Shown in pieces: positions 55,917 through 64,000 of a DNA stretch of 64,000 nucleotides (within the stretch, counting starts at the first letter, position 1; each line of letters starts with the position of its first letter). The notes beneath the pieces are model-generated. The model was given only the letters and a program-made list of their open reading frames with translations. It made no database searches and was not told the DNA's origin. The stretch comes from CAWCJL01 sp963795775. GTDB lineage: Bacteria > Acidobacteriota > Terriglobia > Terriglobales > Acidobacteriaceae. The DNA lies in NCBI GenBank assembly GCA_963795775.1, contig CAWCJL010000002.1, positions 620,001 to 684,000 on the forward strand. The letters are read 5' to 3'. The position numbers were made by a program, and so were the translations under genes.

Positions 55917-57458
55917 CCGAGCATCGCCTCCAGTTCCTTCAATCCCGTCCTGAATCTCCCTCTCCAACTCCTGCAGTTCCGCGATGATCTGCTTCGGCGG
56001 CACATGCTCCACCTCCTCATGCACCACCTGCTTGTACCGGTTCAGGCTGAGGTCATAACCGTTCTCCGCAATGTCGCTCTTCGGCACGCAGAAGCTCTGC
56101 GCAGTGCGCGGCGCGCTCGCTCTCCGTGCCCGTCCCGCTCGAACCAGCGCGCCAGCACATCCGGCAGGTTGTTCTTGGCGTGCTCGTCTTCCGTCAGCGC
56201 CTGCGCCGGAACCGGGCCCAGCTTGTCGTCCGGCAGCAGCGGCTGGCGCTTGTCATCGAGCGACCACCCGTCCGCCTCGACATCGTAGAACCACACCTGG
56301 TCCGTGCCGCCCGAGTTCGTCTTGGTGAAGACCAGGATGGCGGTCGAGACCCCGGCGTACGGCTTGAACGCGCCGCTCGGGCAGCGAGATGACCGCATCG
56401 AGCTTCTGTTCCTCCACCAGCAATCGCCGCAGCTCTTGTGCGCATTGCTTGACCCGAACAGCACCCCATCAGGCACGATGACAGCCGCGCGACCGCCCGG
56501 CTTGAGCAGCCGGAGAAAGAGCGCCAGGAAGAGCAGCTCCGTCTTCTTGGTCTTGACCACCTGCTGCAGGTCCTTGGCCGTGTTCTCGTAATCGAGCGAT
56601 CCGGCGAAGGGCGGATTAGCGAGCACCAGTGTGTACTTCTCGATCCTCGCCCGCAGTGGTCCTGCGCGAGCGAGTCGCGGTCGCTGAACGTCCGGGTTCT
56701 CAACCCCGTGCAGCAGCATGTTCATGCTGCCGATGCGCAGCATGGTCGAGTCAAAGTCGAATCCATGGAAGAGACCGTGGTGGAAGTGCTCGCGCTGGGC
56801 ACGGTCCGCAAAGAGCGACTGTGACGCTCGCGCAGGTACTCGCCCACTGCGACCAGGAAACCGCAGGTGCCGGCCGCCGGATCGCAGACCACGTCTTTCG
56901 GCGTGGGCGCAGTGATCTCCACCATGAGGCGGATGATGTGCCGCGGCGTCCGGAACTGCCCGTTCTGCCCGGCGGTGGCGATCTTGCCCAGCATGTACTC
57001 GTACACATCGCCCTTGGTGTCGCGGTCTTCCATCGGGACCTTGTCGATCATGGTCAACGACCTTGGCCAGCAGAGCCGGAGTTGGGATGGTGAACCGCGC
57101 GTCTTTCATGTGCTGCGCGTAGGTGGATCCGTCTCCACCCAGCGTTGCGCAGGAACGGGAAGACATGCTCGCTGACCACCTCATACATGATCCGCGGCTC
57201 GAAGTGTCTTGAAGCGCGTCCAGCGGAAGTCCTCGTAGGAGCGCCCCTTCGCGTCCGCGCCTTCCGGGAAGATGCGCCGCTCGATTGGCTTCCCGGTACG
57301 CGCGGCCTTCTGCTCCTCGAGCGTCTGGACGTCGTCCAGCCGCCTCAGGAAGAGCAGGTAGGTGATCTGTTCCATGACTTCGAGCGGATTGGCGATCCCG
57401 CCCGACCAAAAGCGTCCCAGATGCGATCGATCTGGTTGCGCAGTTCTCCTGTCAGCAT
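55913..57458 (-). pseudogene. hsdM: Type I DNA methyltransferase subunit, multiply frameshifted
   Basis: The start is MLTGELRNQIDRIWDAF at 57458. The frame changes after F, where one T is missing before WSGGIANPLEVMEQITYLLF, and at least five more times. Conserved parts in order are KGDVYEYMLGKIATAGQNGQ, FRTPRHIIRLMVEI, the SAM site DPAAGTCGFL, the catalytic ANPPF, LKPGGRAAVIVPDGVLFGSS, and the end NGYDLSLNRYKQVV. The true stop (ELEAMLG then TGA) is at 55913. HsdM methylates host sites and is needed by HsdR, so a dead hsdM with live hsdR and hsdS would be expected to harm the cell or silence the system. That makes sequence error a serious possibility. Confidence 0.85.
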
Positions 57459-57767
57459 TCCTTCGAGGCCCACCTCTTGAATCTCGCAGCAGCATACCCT
57501 ATCGCCCGCTGGATCAGCTCAAGAATCGCCGCGTTGTGTGAATTCAACAGGAGCTCGCTTACAACAAAGCGATTGTGGAGATTGTTAATAAGTAATCACA
57601 CAGGAGCGAAGTGTTTCTCATTTGATCAACACCTATGGGTTCTGGATGAGCTTGGCTCTGCCCTCTTCAGCAGCTCGGTTTACACGAGCGTTCCTACAGC
57701 CGGCCATAAAAGGCTGGCGCTAGAGGGATTCCATGAGATACTTCGGCGATCTTAGGCCAGCTTCTAG
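57459..57767. promoter_or_regulatory. Divergent promoter region between the type I operon and the helicase pair
   Basis: 309 bases, AT-richer than average, with no gene. TGTGTGAATT at 57535-57544 and its imperfect inverse TAATCACACA at 57593-57602 (8 of 10 match) bracket 48 bases and could be an operator. ATTGTTAATAAGTAAT before the second arm is a possible -10 region. The divergent layout means both units could be controlled together. Confidence 0.4.
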
Positions 57768-60749
57768 ATGCCCATCTCGCGCGAATCCGTCGTATCCTTG
57801 CATGATCTCGCTCCTGAACACCCCCGCTTCCCGCAAATCTGTACAGAGCGGTTGCTATCCTTTAGCAGATGGCACGCAAGCAATTCATCGGAGCCGCGCT
57901 GGTCCTTAGTGGAGTGCGGCTTACAAGCGAAAGATTGGGCTAAGCTTCTCGGATGGGCTCGTCAGTGCTCAGTGGCAGACATTCCGCGCCCGGGGAGTTT
58001 ACAGGCAGGCGTTCTTTTGCTCGCTGTCAGCACCGCAGTTGCTCGCACACTGGATAACGACGCCTTGTGGGCACCAGTCGCGGTCTCTTGCAGTGCAGAC
58101 CTCAAGGCCACCTGGTTTGGACGGAGTGACTACCCCGTCTCGGAGTGCCGGGATTCGCTGCACGAGGCATGCCGCCGTCTTGGTCTACGGAATCAATTAC
58201 ACCTTCGCGGCAAGATGTACTACTGGCGGACTGTAATGCTGCAGTTTGGGTTCAACCCCCAGATTGCGCAGCGCCAGATTCCCATTTGGCTGGCAGGTTA
58301 TGCAGTACCGGAGACTGTCCGCACACTACTTGATCCCGAAGATGAAAACAGCTCAGCTTCCTTCCAGGAGTTTTGGACAGCACTAGGCAAGGCTGTTCGA
58401 CATCCCACGGCGGCGGAATTCGACACCGAGATGGCTCGGTCTCCTTGGTGCCCGGCAGAATGCTGGAGTCTGCTGCGGGCCGGTCTGGGTCAAAGTCGTA
58501 CGAACAAACCAGCAATCCCTTCGGAGCGTATTGAGGACGAAGAGCGAAACCCGACACTTTTTGGAAAGGCGCGGCTTGTAGATGGAGAGTTTAGACTGTC
58601 AGTTTCGCGAACTCCCCCGAGGGAGTTCAGGGCAGTTGGAGCACGTCCGTTACCAGTCATGATGCAAGGGTGCGAGCCCGCCTTTCTTGTGTCCGACGCA
58701 GAAGGCCGTCTCGTTCTCGAAGGAGGCCCCTTGCGCTTCCCGATAAGCGAGATTCTGCGGCAACCTGTGCGAGAGATAAGCGTTGGATTGCCTCGCTTCG
58801 GCTCTTACAAGGAACGCTTTGCTTTCTGGGAGGACAGTGAGGATGTAATCCTGTTTGCTGACGGGCACCGGCGGCGCCCTCTTGACATCGGCGAAGCTGA
58901 AATGAAGCATCGCCGCCCATATTCCCTTATTGTCCGGGCAGAGTTCCAGGTACGGAACGGTCCCGACATTCTCCTGTACGAAGGTCGCTCGGCAACTTGG
59001 GCGCTGTACAGGTTCCCCGGGGGCCTGCCAGAGAAGGTGGGGGTCTTCGCGGGGGAGCAATTTGTTTGGAGGCCACGCCCAGGTTCGCTTAGCGTGCGCG
59101 AGGCCACGGTTCGGGGTAAGGTATTCACAACTGAGCTATCACCTAGCAGATTGCATATTCGAGTGGAGCTCGCCGACGGTTGGGCCTGCGAGTCCTTTCG
59201 GTTCAGCGGCCACAGACATACGGGATCGTTTGCGGAGATGTCTGTGGCCCCAAGTTTTGCACATGCGGAGGCTTCGGCCTTGGTCGAAGCACGCCGGGGC
59301 TCCGAGCGCGCCTTTGTCATCATCGCCGCGGAGCCGTCTGGACCTGCTGCGCCTGGTGGAGCGTATCAGACCGAGGATGGACGTTGGCACGACCTGCATC
59401 CAACGCTCGCATTCGGTGCAGGCCAGTTGGAAGGGAGACCGCTAGCGTGCCGCTGGATCTCCGGAACAGAGCAGGAAGTCTGGCTGATGCTGGGGGATCA
59501 GGCCCTGTTTGCCGAACCCCACTTGTTGCGACGCCAGGAGATAGCATGCTACGGCGAGCCCCTGTATTTGCGATTTGGGCTCATGCATGAAGACCACGCC
59601 AGCCGGATTGCGCTGGTAGCCGCTCTGTACGCTACGGGTTTATTGGCGGCGGTTGACACCACACAGAATTACATACTGCTGCGCTTACGGGAACCGGTCC
59701 AACGGGCCAGTGATTTTCGCGTATGGGTGTGGGAGCGGGGCAAGATAACTCCGCGGTGCCTTGATCCACTCGAGGCAGAACTGCTGGATGAGACAACCCT
59801 GTACGTGCTGAGAGAGAGCATAGTTGAGCCTCTTGGCTGGCTTCTATCCTGGGACGGTGTATGGCGCGGAGCCCGCTTCCATGTGGAACCGGGCGCTACC
59901 GCCTGGAAAAACATCTCTGAAGGATGGTCCCAAGTTATTGAGCACACGCGGGATTGGGGCAAAACGGCCCAAGCACTGCGGGCCTGGCACTTCCCAGTAC
60001 TGATGCCGCCCTTCTATGAACTTGTACTAAAACGGGCCATCTTAGACCGGTTCTCCACGATGGACGCCTGGGTGAGAACAGGACCTCTGTTAACCGATGC
60101 TGGCGACGCGCACGTAGATGGAGACCCTGCTGGGTACGCAGCACCGATTCGTGAGTTGCTGCCGCCTTTGTGTGCTGCCGAGCAGGTCCCACGCGAGTTT
60201 GCCAATGAACACGTCACCGCAGTGCTGGGTTTGGATTGGCTCAACCATTTGTATGAGCCCGCTTCAGATCTGTTGCGTGCACAACCTGTGCTTCTGGCAC
60301 AACTGCTGGTTTCGATAATCAAGACAGAATTCACCCGTCGCGAAAAGATGGTGAAGGTTGTCCCCGGCGTCGATCTCTTTCACAAGCAACGCGACCCCAA
60401 GCAGATGGCGGAGTTGCGCAAGAGCACGGAACTGGTGACCAAGGTGGTGATCGAGCATCTTCATGCCTATGCCGGTGTGCCCGGGCCAGCTAATCGGCCG
60501 GACGATCTATCTCTTCTGCAAACAGCAGCCCTAAATGGCCTGCGCAGCTGGGCAGATAAGTCTGCGGTGGATAGTAAGTTTTTCAAGGAGTGCGTTGCGG
60601 AGCCAGCTGACCAGCTGTTTCGTGGCGAAAATGCCCAAACGAAATGGTTGCGGCTGACCATCGCGCGCTCCTCAGCCTGCTGCGCGTTTCTCGCCGCGCA
60701 CCTAGTGTACCGGCACCTATATCTAGAACTCAAGAATGGAACACTGTGA
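57768..60749 (+). CDS. Large protein of unknown fold, partner of a giant helicase (DruH-like candidate)
   Basis: 993 residues, intact. No catalytic motif is obvious. The N-terminal third has helical hydrophobic blocks (LQAGVLLLAVSTAVARTL, GKMYYWRTVMLQFGFN, RQIPIWLAGYAVPETVRTLL). The centre, from about residue 260 to 620, is beta-rich with many short strands and few motifs (VDGEFRLSVSRTPPREF, GPDILLYEGRSATWALYRF). The C-terminal part is helical (LLAQLLVSIIKTEFTRREKM). The layout fits a scaffold or sensor more than an enzyme. The helicase start overlaps its stop by one base (TGATG), so the two are co-translated. Two-gene units of a large unknown protein plus a giant DUF1998-type helicase match Druantia type III. 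The family match is inferred. Confidence 0.6.
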   Translation: MPISRESVVSLHDLAPEHPRFPQICTERLLSFSRWHASNSSEPRWSLVECGLQAKDWAKLLGWARQCSVADIPRPGSLQAGVLLLAVSTAVARTLDNDALWAPVAVSCSADLKATWFGRSDYPVSECRDSLHEACRRLGLRNQLHLRGKMYYWRTVMLQFGFNPQIAQRQIPIWLAGYAVPETVRTLLDPEDENSSASFQEFWTALGKAVRHPTAAEFDTEMARSPWCPAECWSLLRAGLGQSRTNKPAIPSERIEDEERNPTLFGKARLVDGEFRLSVSRTPPREFRAVGARPLPVMMQGCEPAFLVSDAEGRLVLEGGPLRFPISEILRQPVREISVGLPRFGSYKERFAFWEDSEDVILFADGHRRRPLDIGEAEMKHRRPYSLIVRAEFQVRNGPDILLYEGRSATWALYRFPGGLPEKVGVFAGEQFVWRPRPGSLSVREATVRGKVFTTELSPSRLHIRVELADGWACESFRFSGHRHTGSFAEMSVAPSFAHAEASALVEARRGSERAFVIIAAEPSGPAAPGGAYQTEDGRWHDLHPTLAFGAGQLEGRPLACRWISGTEQEVWLMLGDQALFAEPHLLRRQEIACYGEPLYLRFGLMHEDHASRIALVAALYATGLLAAVDTTQNYILLRLREPVQRASDFRVWVWERGKITPRCLDPLEAELLDETTLYVLRESIVEPLGWLLSWDGVWRGARFHVEPGATAWKNISEGWSQVIEHTRDWGKTAQALRAWHFPVLMPPFYELVLKRAILDRFSTMDAWVRTGPLLTDAGDAHVDGDPAGYAAPIRELLPPLCAAEQVPREFANEHVTAVLGLDWLNHLYEPASDLLRAQPVLLAQLLVSIIKTEFTRREKMVKVVPGVDLFHKQRDPKQMAELRKSTELVTKVVIEHLHAYAGVPGPANRPDDLSLLQTAALNGLRSWADKSAVDSKFFKECVAEPADQLFRGENAQTKWLRLTIARSSACCAFLAAHLVYRHLYLELKNGTL

Positions 60750-63700
60750 TGGAGTCCCTTCAGCTTGACGCACTACAAGCGCACTCTGACGTTCGTGATC
60801 GGGTAGTAGAACTCGCGACCAGCTATCGTCCCCTTCGAGATCGTCACTTGCTTGAGCTCTGCCAGCGTGCCTGGCAGGGTGATGAGACCTCGGGGGGTGT
60901 TGTCGGGCGGCTCTGGGTGGAATGCCTGTTCCCGAGCAAATCCAACGGTACAACCTTGGACGCGTTGGCCGAAAGTGGCGTATTTCATGGTCGCCTGCTG
61001 CAACTTCTGGATAATCCAGCGGCTCACCCAAGAAAGCGCGAGCTCTACACCCATCAGGAGGAAGCCGTGCGCGCCGCCTTCGGAGGGGTGCCCGGAGCAC
61101 TGCCCGGCGAGCGGCCCGCAATTGTGGTCACGGCGGGTACAGGCGCCGGCAAGACGGAGTCGTTCTTGTTACCGGTCCTGAATGACCTTTTCCTACATCC
61201 GCGGCAGCCGGGCGAAGCTGGGATTCGCGCGCTCCTGCTCTATCCCATGAATGCGCTGGTGAATGACCAAATAGACCGACTCCACACCTGGTTGCGTTCC
61301 CAACCGGACGGTCCTGCTCCGGTCACGTTTCTCCATTTCACGTCGGAAACTCCAGAAAATCGCAATGCTCTTAAGTGGTCCTCCTTGGCCAATGAAACAC
61401 CAACTGCCTGTCGGCTGCTGATGCGTGAACAGGGCAGAGACACTCCGCCCGACATCCTTGTGACAAACTACTCCATGTTGGAGTACATGTTGTGCCGCCC
61501 GCAGGATGCACCATTCTTCGGCTCTGCTCTGCGTTCAGTCGTGTTGGACGAAGCACATCTGTATAGCGGAACGTTAGCAGCTGATATTTGCATGCTCTTG
61601 CGGCGAGTGCTTCTGCGCTGTGGCGTCGATGCGAATAGCGTTCTGCAGATTGCAACTTCCGCCACCTTAGGTGGTACTACGAAGCAGCTCCAGGAATTCA
61701 CGGGGAAGCTGTTCTCCAAGAGAGCAGAGCTAGTTTGTACGATAGCCGGTGAGGCGAACAGGCGCGATCTGCCCGCCGCTACTACGACATCGCAGGTGCG
61801 CGCAACCGAGGTGAGCGCTGCAGCCCTGGAGCCGCTTGTGTTCGTCAACGCGAATAGCGCTCAGCTGCAATCGGATGCGGAGGGGATTGCTGCCGTTCTG
61901 GATTGTGCAGGATCCCTCGTCTCTGCGTCTACGCTGGCACAAGAACATCATGAAACGATGCCCGCGCGCTTGCTTCATACTCTGCTCAGCCGGTCTGAAC
62001 TCGTGCATCGGCTGGACGATTTCTTCTGGACACAGCGAACCCAGCACAATCAAACAGTTCTGCCCCTCCAGAAAATCGCGGCACACCTATTCCCGGCAGA
62101 CGACACCCAGGACGCGGGAAGAGCGACAACAGCCCTCCTCCAGATGTGCGCTCGCGCCCGTGAAAACTATCACGCTCTGCCGTTGATTCCCCATAAGCTG
62201 CATCTCCAGGTGAGGGCGCCCGGACACTTCAGCGTATGTGTAAACCCGAGCTGCACGGGGGATCAGGCGCGGTGCGTGGAGGGTGCCGGGCTCTTGATCC
62301 CCGATCTGGCCGACGTGTGCCCAGCTTGCGAGGGGGCGACATTGACCCTTGCACTCTGTGGCCGTTGCAATGAATGGATGCTTGCAGGCGTACTTAGTGG
62401 CGAGACCCTGCGCTTGCGATCCCGATGGCTAAACACACACAATACAGAGACCACAGCCGACAAACACAACGTATTCGTAAAGCCCAGCAGGGACGAGGTC
62501 ACCGCGGATTTGACCTTAGATCTCGATACTCGCAGCATCTCCAGCAGCAAGACCCGCAGTGCACACCTAACACGCTGCAGAGTGTGCCCGAATTGCGAAG
62601 GAGAGCAGGATCGATTTGAACCGATGCGCTTACCAGACACTCTGGTGGTTCCGGCCGTGGCAGAAAGCGTGCTTGCGGCCATGCCACCGCAAAGCCAGTC
62701 TCTATTGCGGTCCATGCTTCCGGCAGGAGGACGACAGCTTCTAGCCTTCAGTGACAGCCGGAGGCAGGCAGCGCGTTTAGGACCCCATCTTACCTATCAA
62801 CATGAGCTCCTGCTGGGCCGCGTTGTCATGGCGCGACTTTTAGCTGAAGAGCCTGATATTGTTGGCCTGCAAAAAGCTATTGCAGAGCTCGAGAACACAT
62901 CTTCAGCTCTACCTTCTGCCGTCCAGGCAGCGGTGAGCGCCGACCTAACAGCCAAGCGGAAAGAGCTTGCCTCAACGCAAACCGGGCGCTCAATGGCTGC
63001 ATGGGCCGAGCGCATGAGAGACCGGACGGAGCTTGCGCAATTTTTCGCTCGCTCCTGCGCGGGCAAGCAAACTACTGTGCCCAAGGACGATCACGAGACT
63101 TGGCCCATGCGTTGGCACGGCTTTTGGGAAGCGAACAAGAATGCCGTCCGCGCGTCCACTGACGTGTTATTAGGGCGCGAATTCTTGTTCCACCGCGCAC
63201 ATTCCATGGAAACACTTGGGTTAGCGGAGGTCGTGTACCCCGGGCTTGAAACGTGCATACTGCCGCCATTCGATCGGCTTCGACGCGAAGAACAAGACAG
63301 GCTCGAGCCCGTATGGCCCGATTTGCTCGCGTCCCTCTGCGACCTGTTGCGCGACCTTGGATTTATTACCTTTAATGAAAGCCCCAAGAACGACCAGCCT
63401 GGGGATACGGACATTCTGCGCTTTCCGATCGGAAGATGGTTTTCTTTCGACGGCACAGGTTATGGGGTGGAGCCCTTATGGAAGCCGGGATCGACCGGAA
63501 ACGTGCGCACACGTTTCCTGAAGAGCATCCTAGAGCGTCTCGGAATCGAGGAGCCACGCTTGTCCAAGTTGTTGCCGCTGACTCTCAGCGCAGTGTTCAA
63601 TTCTCTAATGGCCGGTGCCCGCGCGAACCGCCTGCCATTTCTGCAGCAAAAAAGTGTGCCCGTGCGCAGCGGCGCGGCCGACGTGTTGCGGTTTGACTTT

Positions 63701-64000
63701 GCCAAGCTTTACCTTCGAAGGCCACCTCATTTGTTCCGCTCCGCCGTGACAGGTGCGGTGTGGCCGCGCGCTGTTTTTGGCTTAGCGCCGGGGGAGAAGC
63801 CGCAGTCTACCCTCGTGACTGTCACTCATAAGGAGCTCGACAGCGACCCCGCACTCAGGCGCGAACGGCTTGAGTTTCTTGGCTCTTCAGAAAGCGACAT
63901 GGGGCTCTGGGCGGAAGAGCACTCGGCCCAACTAAAGCCAGAAGAAAATCGCAGGCTGCAGGACTTGTTTAGAAAGGGCGCGCGAAACCTACTCAGCGCG
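60749..64000 (+). CDS. Giant DEAH-box helicase, 5' part (DruE-like candidate)
   Basis: 1084 codons are open to the right edge without a stop. RecA1 motifs are Walker A TAGTGAGKTES (about 128-138), LLYPMNALVNDQ, NYSMLEYMLCRP, DEAH at 267-270 and SAT at 304-306. A long insertion follows with cysteine pairs at about 497-502, 524-527, 537-540 and 609-615, which could bind zinc. Then comes LLAFSDSRRQAARLGP (about 664-679), the hallmark of the second helicase half in DUF1998-type proteins. Motif VI and any DUF1998 domain lie beyond the window, so the full protein is probably well over 1500 residues. Related helicases occur in DISARM, Druantia and other defence systems. Confidence 0.75.
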   Translation, partial: MESLQLDALQAHSDVRDRVVELATSYRPLRDRHLLELCQRAWQGDETSGGVVGRLWVECLFPSKSNGTTLDALAESGVFHGRLLQLLDNPAAHPRKRELYTHQEEAVRAAFGGVPGALPGERPAIVVTAGTGAGKTESFLLPVLNDLFLHPRQPGEAGIRALLLYPMNALVNDQIDRLHTWLRSQPDGPAPVTFLHFTSETPENRNALKWSSLANETPTACRLLMREQGRDTPPDILVTNYSMLEYMLCRPQDAPFFGSALRSVVLDEAHLYSGTLAADICMLLRRVLLRCGVDANSVLQIATSATLGGTTKQLQEFTGKLFSKRAELVCTIAGEANRRDLPAATTTSQVRATEVSAAALEPLVFVNANSAQLQSDAEGIAAVLDCAGSLVSASTLAQEHHETMPARLLHTLLSRSELVHRLDDFFWTQRTQHNQTVLPLQKIAAHLFPADDTQDAGRATTALLQMCARARENYHALPLIPHKLHLQVRAPGHFSVCVNPSCTGDQARCVEGAGLLIPDLADVCPACEGATLTLALCGRCNEWMLAGVLSGETLRLRSRWLNTHNTETTADKHNVFVKPSRDEVTADLTLDLDTRSISSSKTRSAHLTRCRVCPNCEGEQDRFEPMRLPDTLVVPAVAESVLAAMPPQSQSLLRSMLPAGGRQLLAFSDSRRQAARLGPHLTYQHELLLGRVVMARLLAEEPDIVGLQKAIAELENTSSALPSAVQAAVSADLTAKRKELASTQTGRSMAAWAERMRDRTELAQFFARSCAGKQTTVPKDDHETWPMRWHGFWEANKNAVRASTDVLLGREFLFHRAHSMETLGLAEVVYPGLETCILPPFDRLRREEQDRLEPVWPDLLASLCDLLRDLGFITFNESPKNDQPGDTDILRFPIGRWFSFDGTGYGVEPLWKPGSTGNVRTRFLKSILERLGIEEPRLSKLLPLTLSAVFNSLMAGARANRLPFLQQKSVPVRSGAADVLRFDFAKLYLRRPPHLFRSAVTGAVWPRAVFGLAPGEKPQSTLVTVTHKELDSDPALRRERLEFLGSSESDMGLWAEEHSAQLKPEENRRLQDLFRKGARNLLSA

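Noticed and set aside
54720..56087. A genuine HsdM-HsdS fusion protein
   Set aside because: The neighbouring frame encodes the standard HsdM ending and stop at the junction, so a one-base shift explains it.

Overview
The window is about 64 kb of GC-rich bacterial chromosome. It most likely comes from an Acidobacteriota genome of the Terriglobia (Acidobacteriaceae) type. This is inferred from gene content, not from a marker gene: an FtsX/MacB-type orphan permease of the duplicated acidobacterial style, an HTH protein with the SSWKEIA...VRTVQRWE signature, large FG-GAP and Ig/MBG-repeat secreted proteins, a CheB with a zinc-ribbon tail, a B12-dependent NrdJ, and dispersed GTCATCCTGAGCG repeats.

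Bases 1-6250 hold the end of a trp cluster (trpF partial, trpB, trpA), a DinB-fold protein, a DUF2306-like membrane protein, an MFS transporter on the minus strand and a free-standing chorismate mutase. Bases 6370-10570 are a minus-strand run: NTF2-fold lipoprotein, mutY, secreted M28 peptidase and a secreted hypothetical protein. Bases 10775-15085 encode trehalose/glycogen enzymes (treZ and a GH133-type debranching enzyme) ending in a clear terminator. Bases 15241-19258 are a signalling block: receiver, CheB with zinc ribbon, CheR-coil-PAS, HTH protein. Bases 19700-23120 hold PhzF, a decayed marR-pirin pair and a CPA1 antiporter. Bases 23340-31114 hold two copies of an FG-GAP repeat protein, one intact and one shattered, on either side of the permease. 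Bases 31370-36600 hold a VOC protein, a beta-barrel protein and a 1352-residue Ig/MBG/lectin lipoprotein. Bases 37117-43109 hold a membrane-anchored SpoIIE-type phosphatase and nrdJ, which carries four in-frame copies of the dispersed repeat.

Bases 43250-49430 are accessory: an AT-richer membrane gene, a broken brnT-brnA pair, vapBC, several very small membrane or charged proteins, a lipoprotein and a cold-shock gene. From about 50200 to the right edge is a defence island. A minus-strand operon hsdM(broken)-hsdS-hsdR is followed by a gene combining a PUA/EVE-like reader with a NucS-type nuclease. Divergent from it on the plus strand is a two-gene unit: a 993-residue protein of unknown fold, overlapped by one base by a giant DEAH helicase that runs off the window. 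This pair resembles Druantia type III (DruH-DruE) in architecture, though the sequence alone does not prove family membership.

Many genes carry single-base frameshifts. Some look like real decay (marR-pirin, brnT, FG-GAP copy 2). Others sit in homopolymers or GC-rich runs and could be assembly errors (treZ, cheB, cheR, phzF, phosphatase, hsdM). Raw reads would decide.
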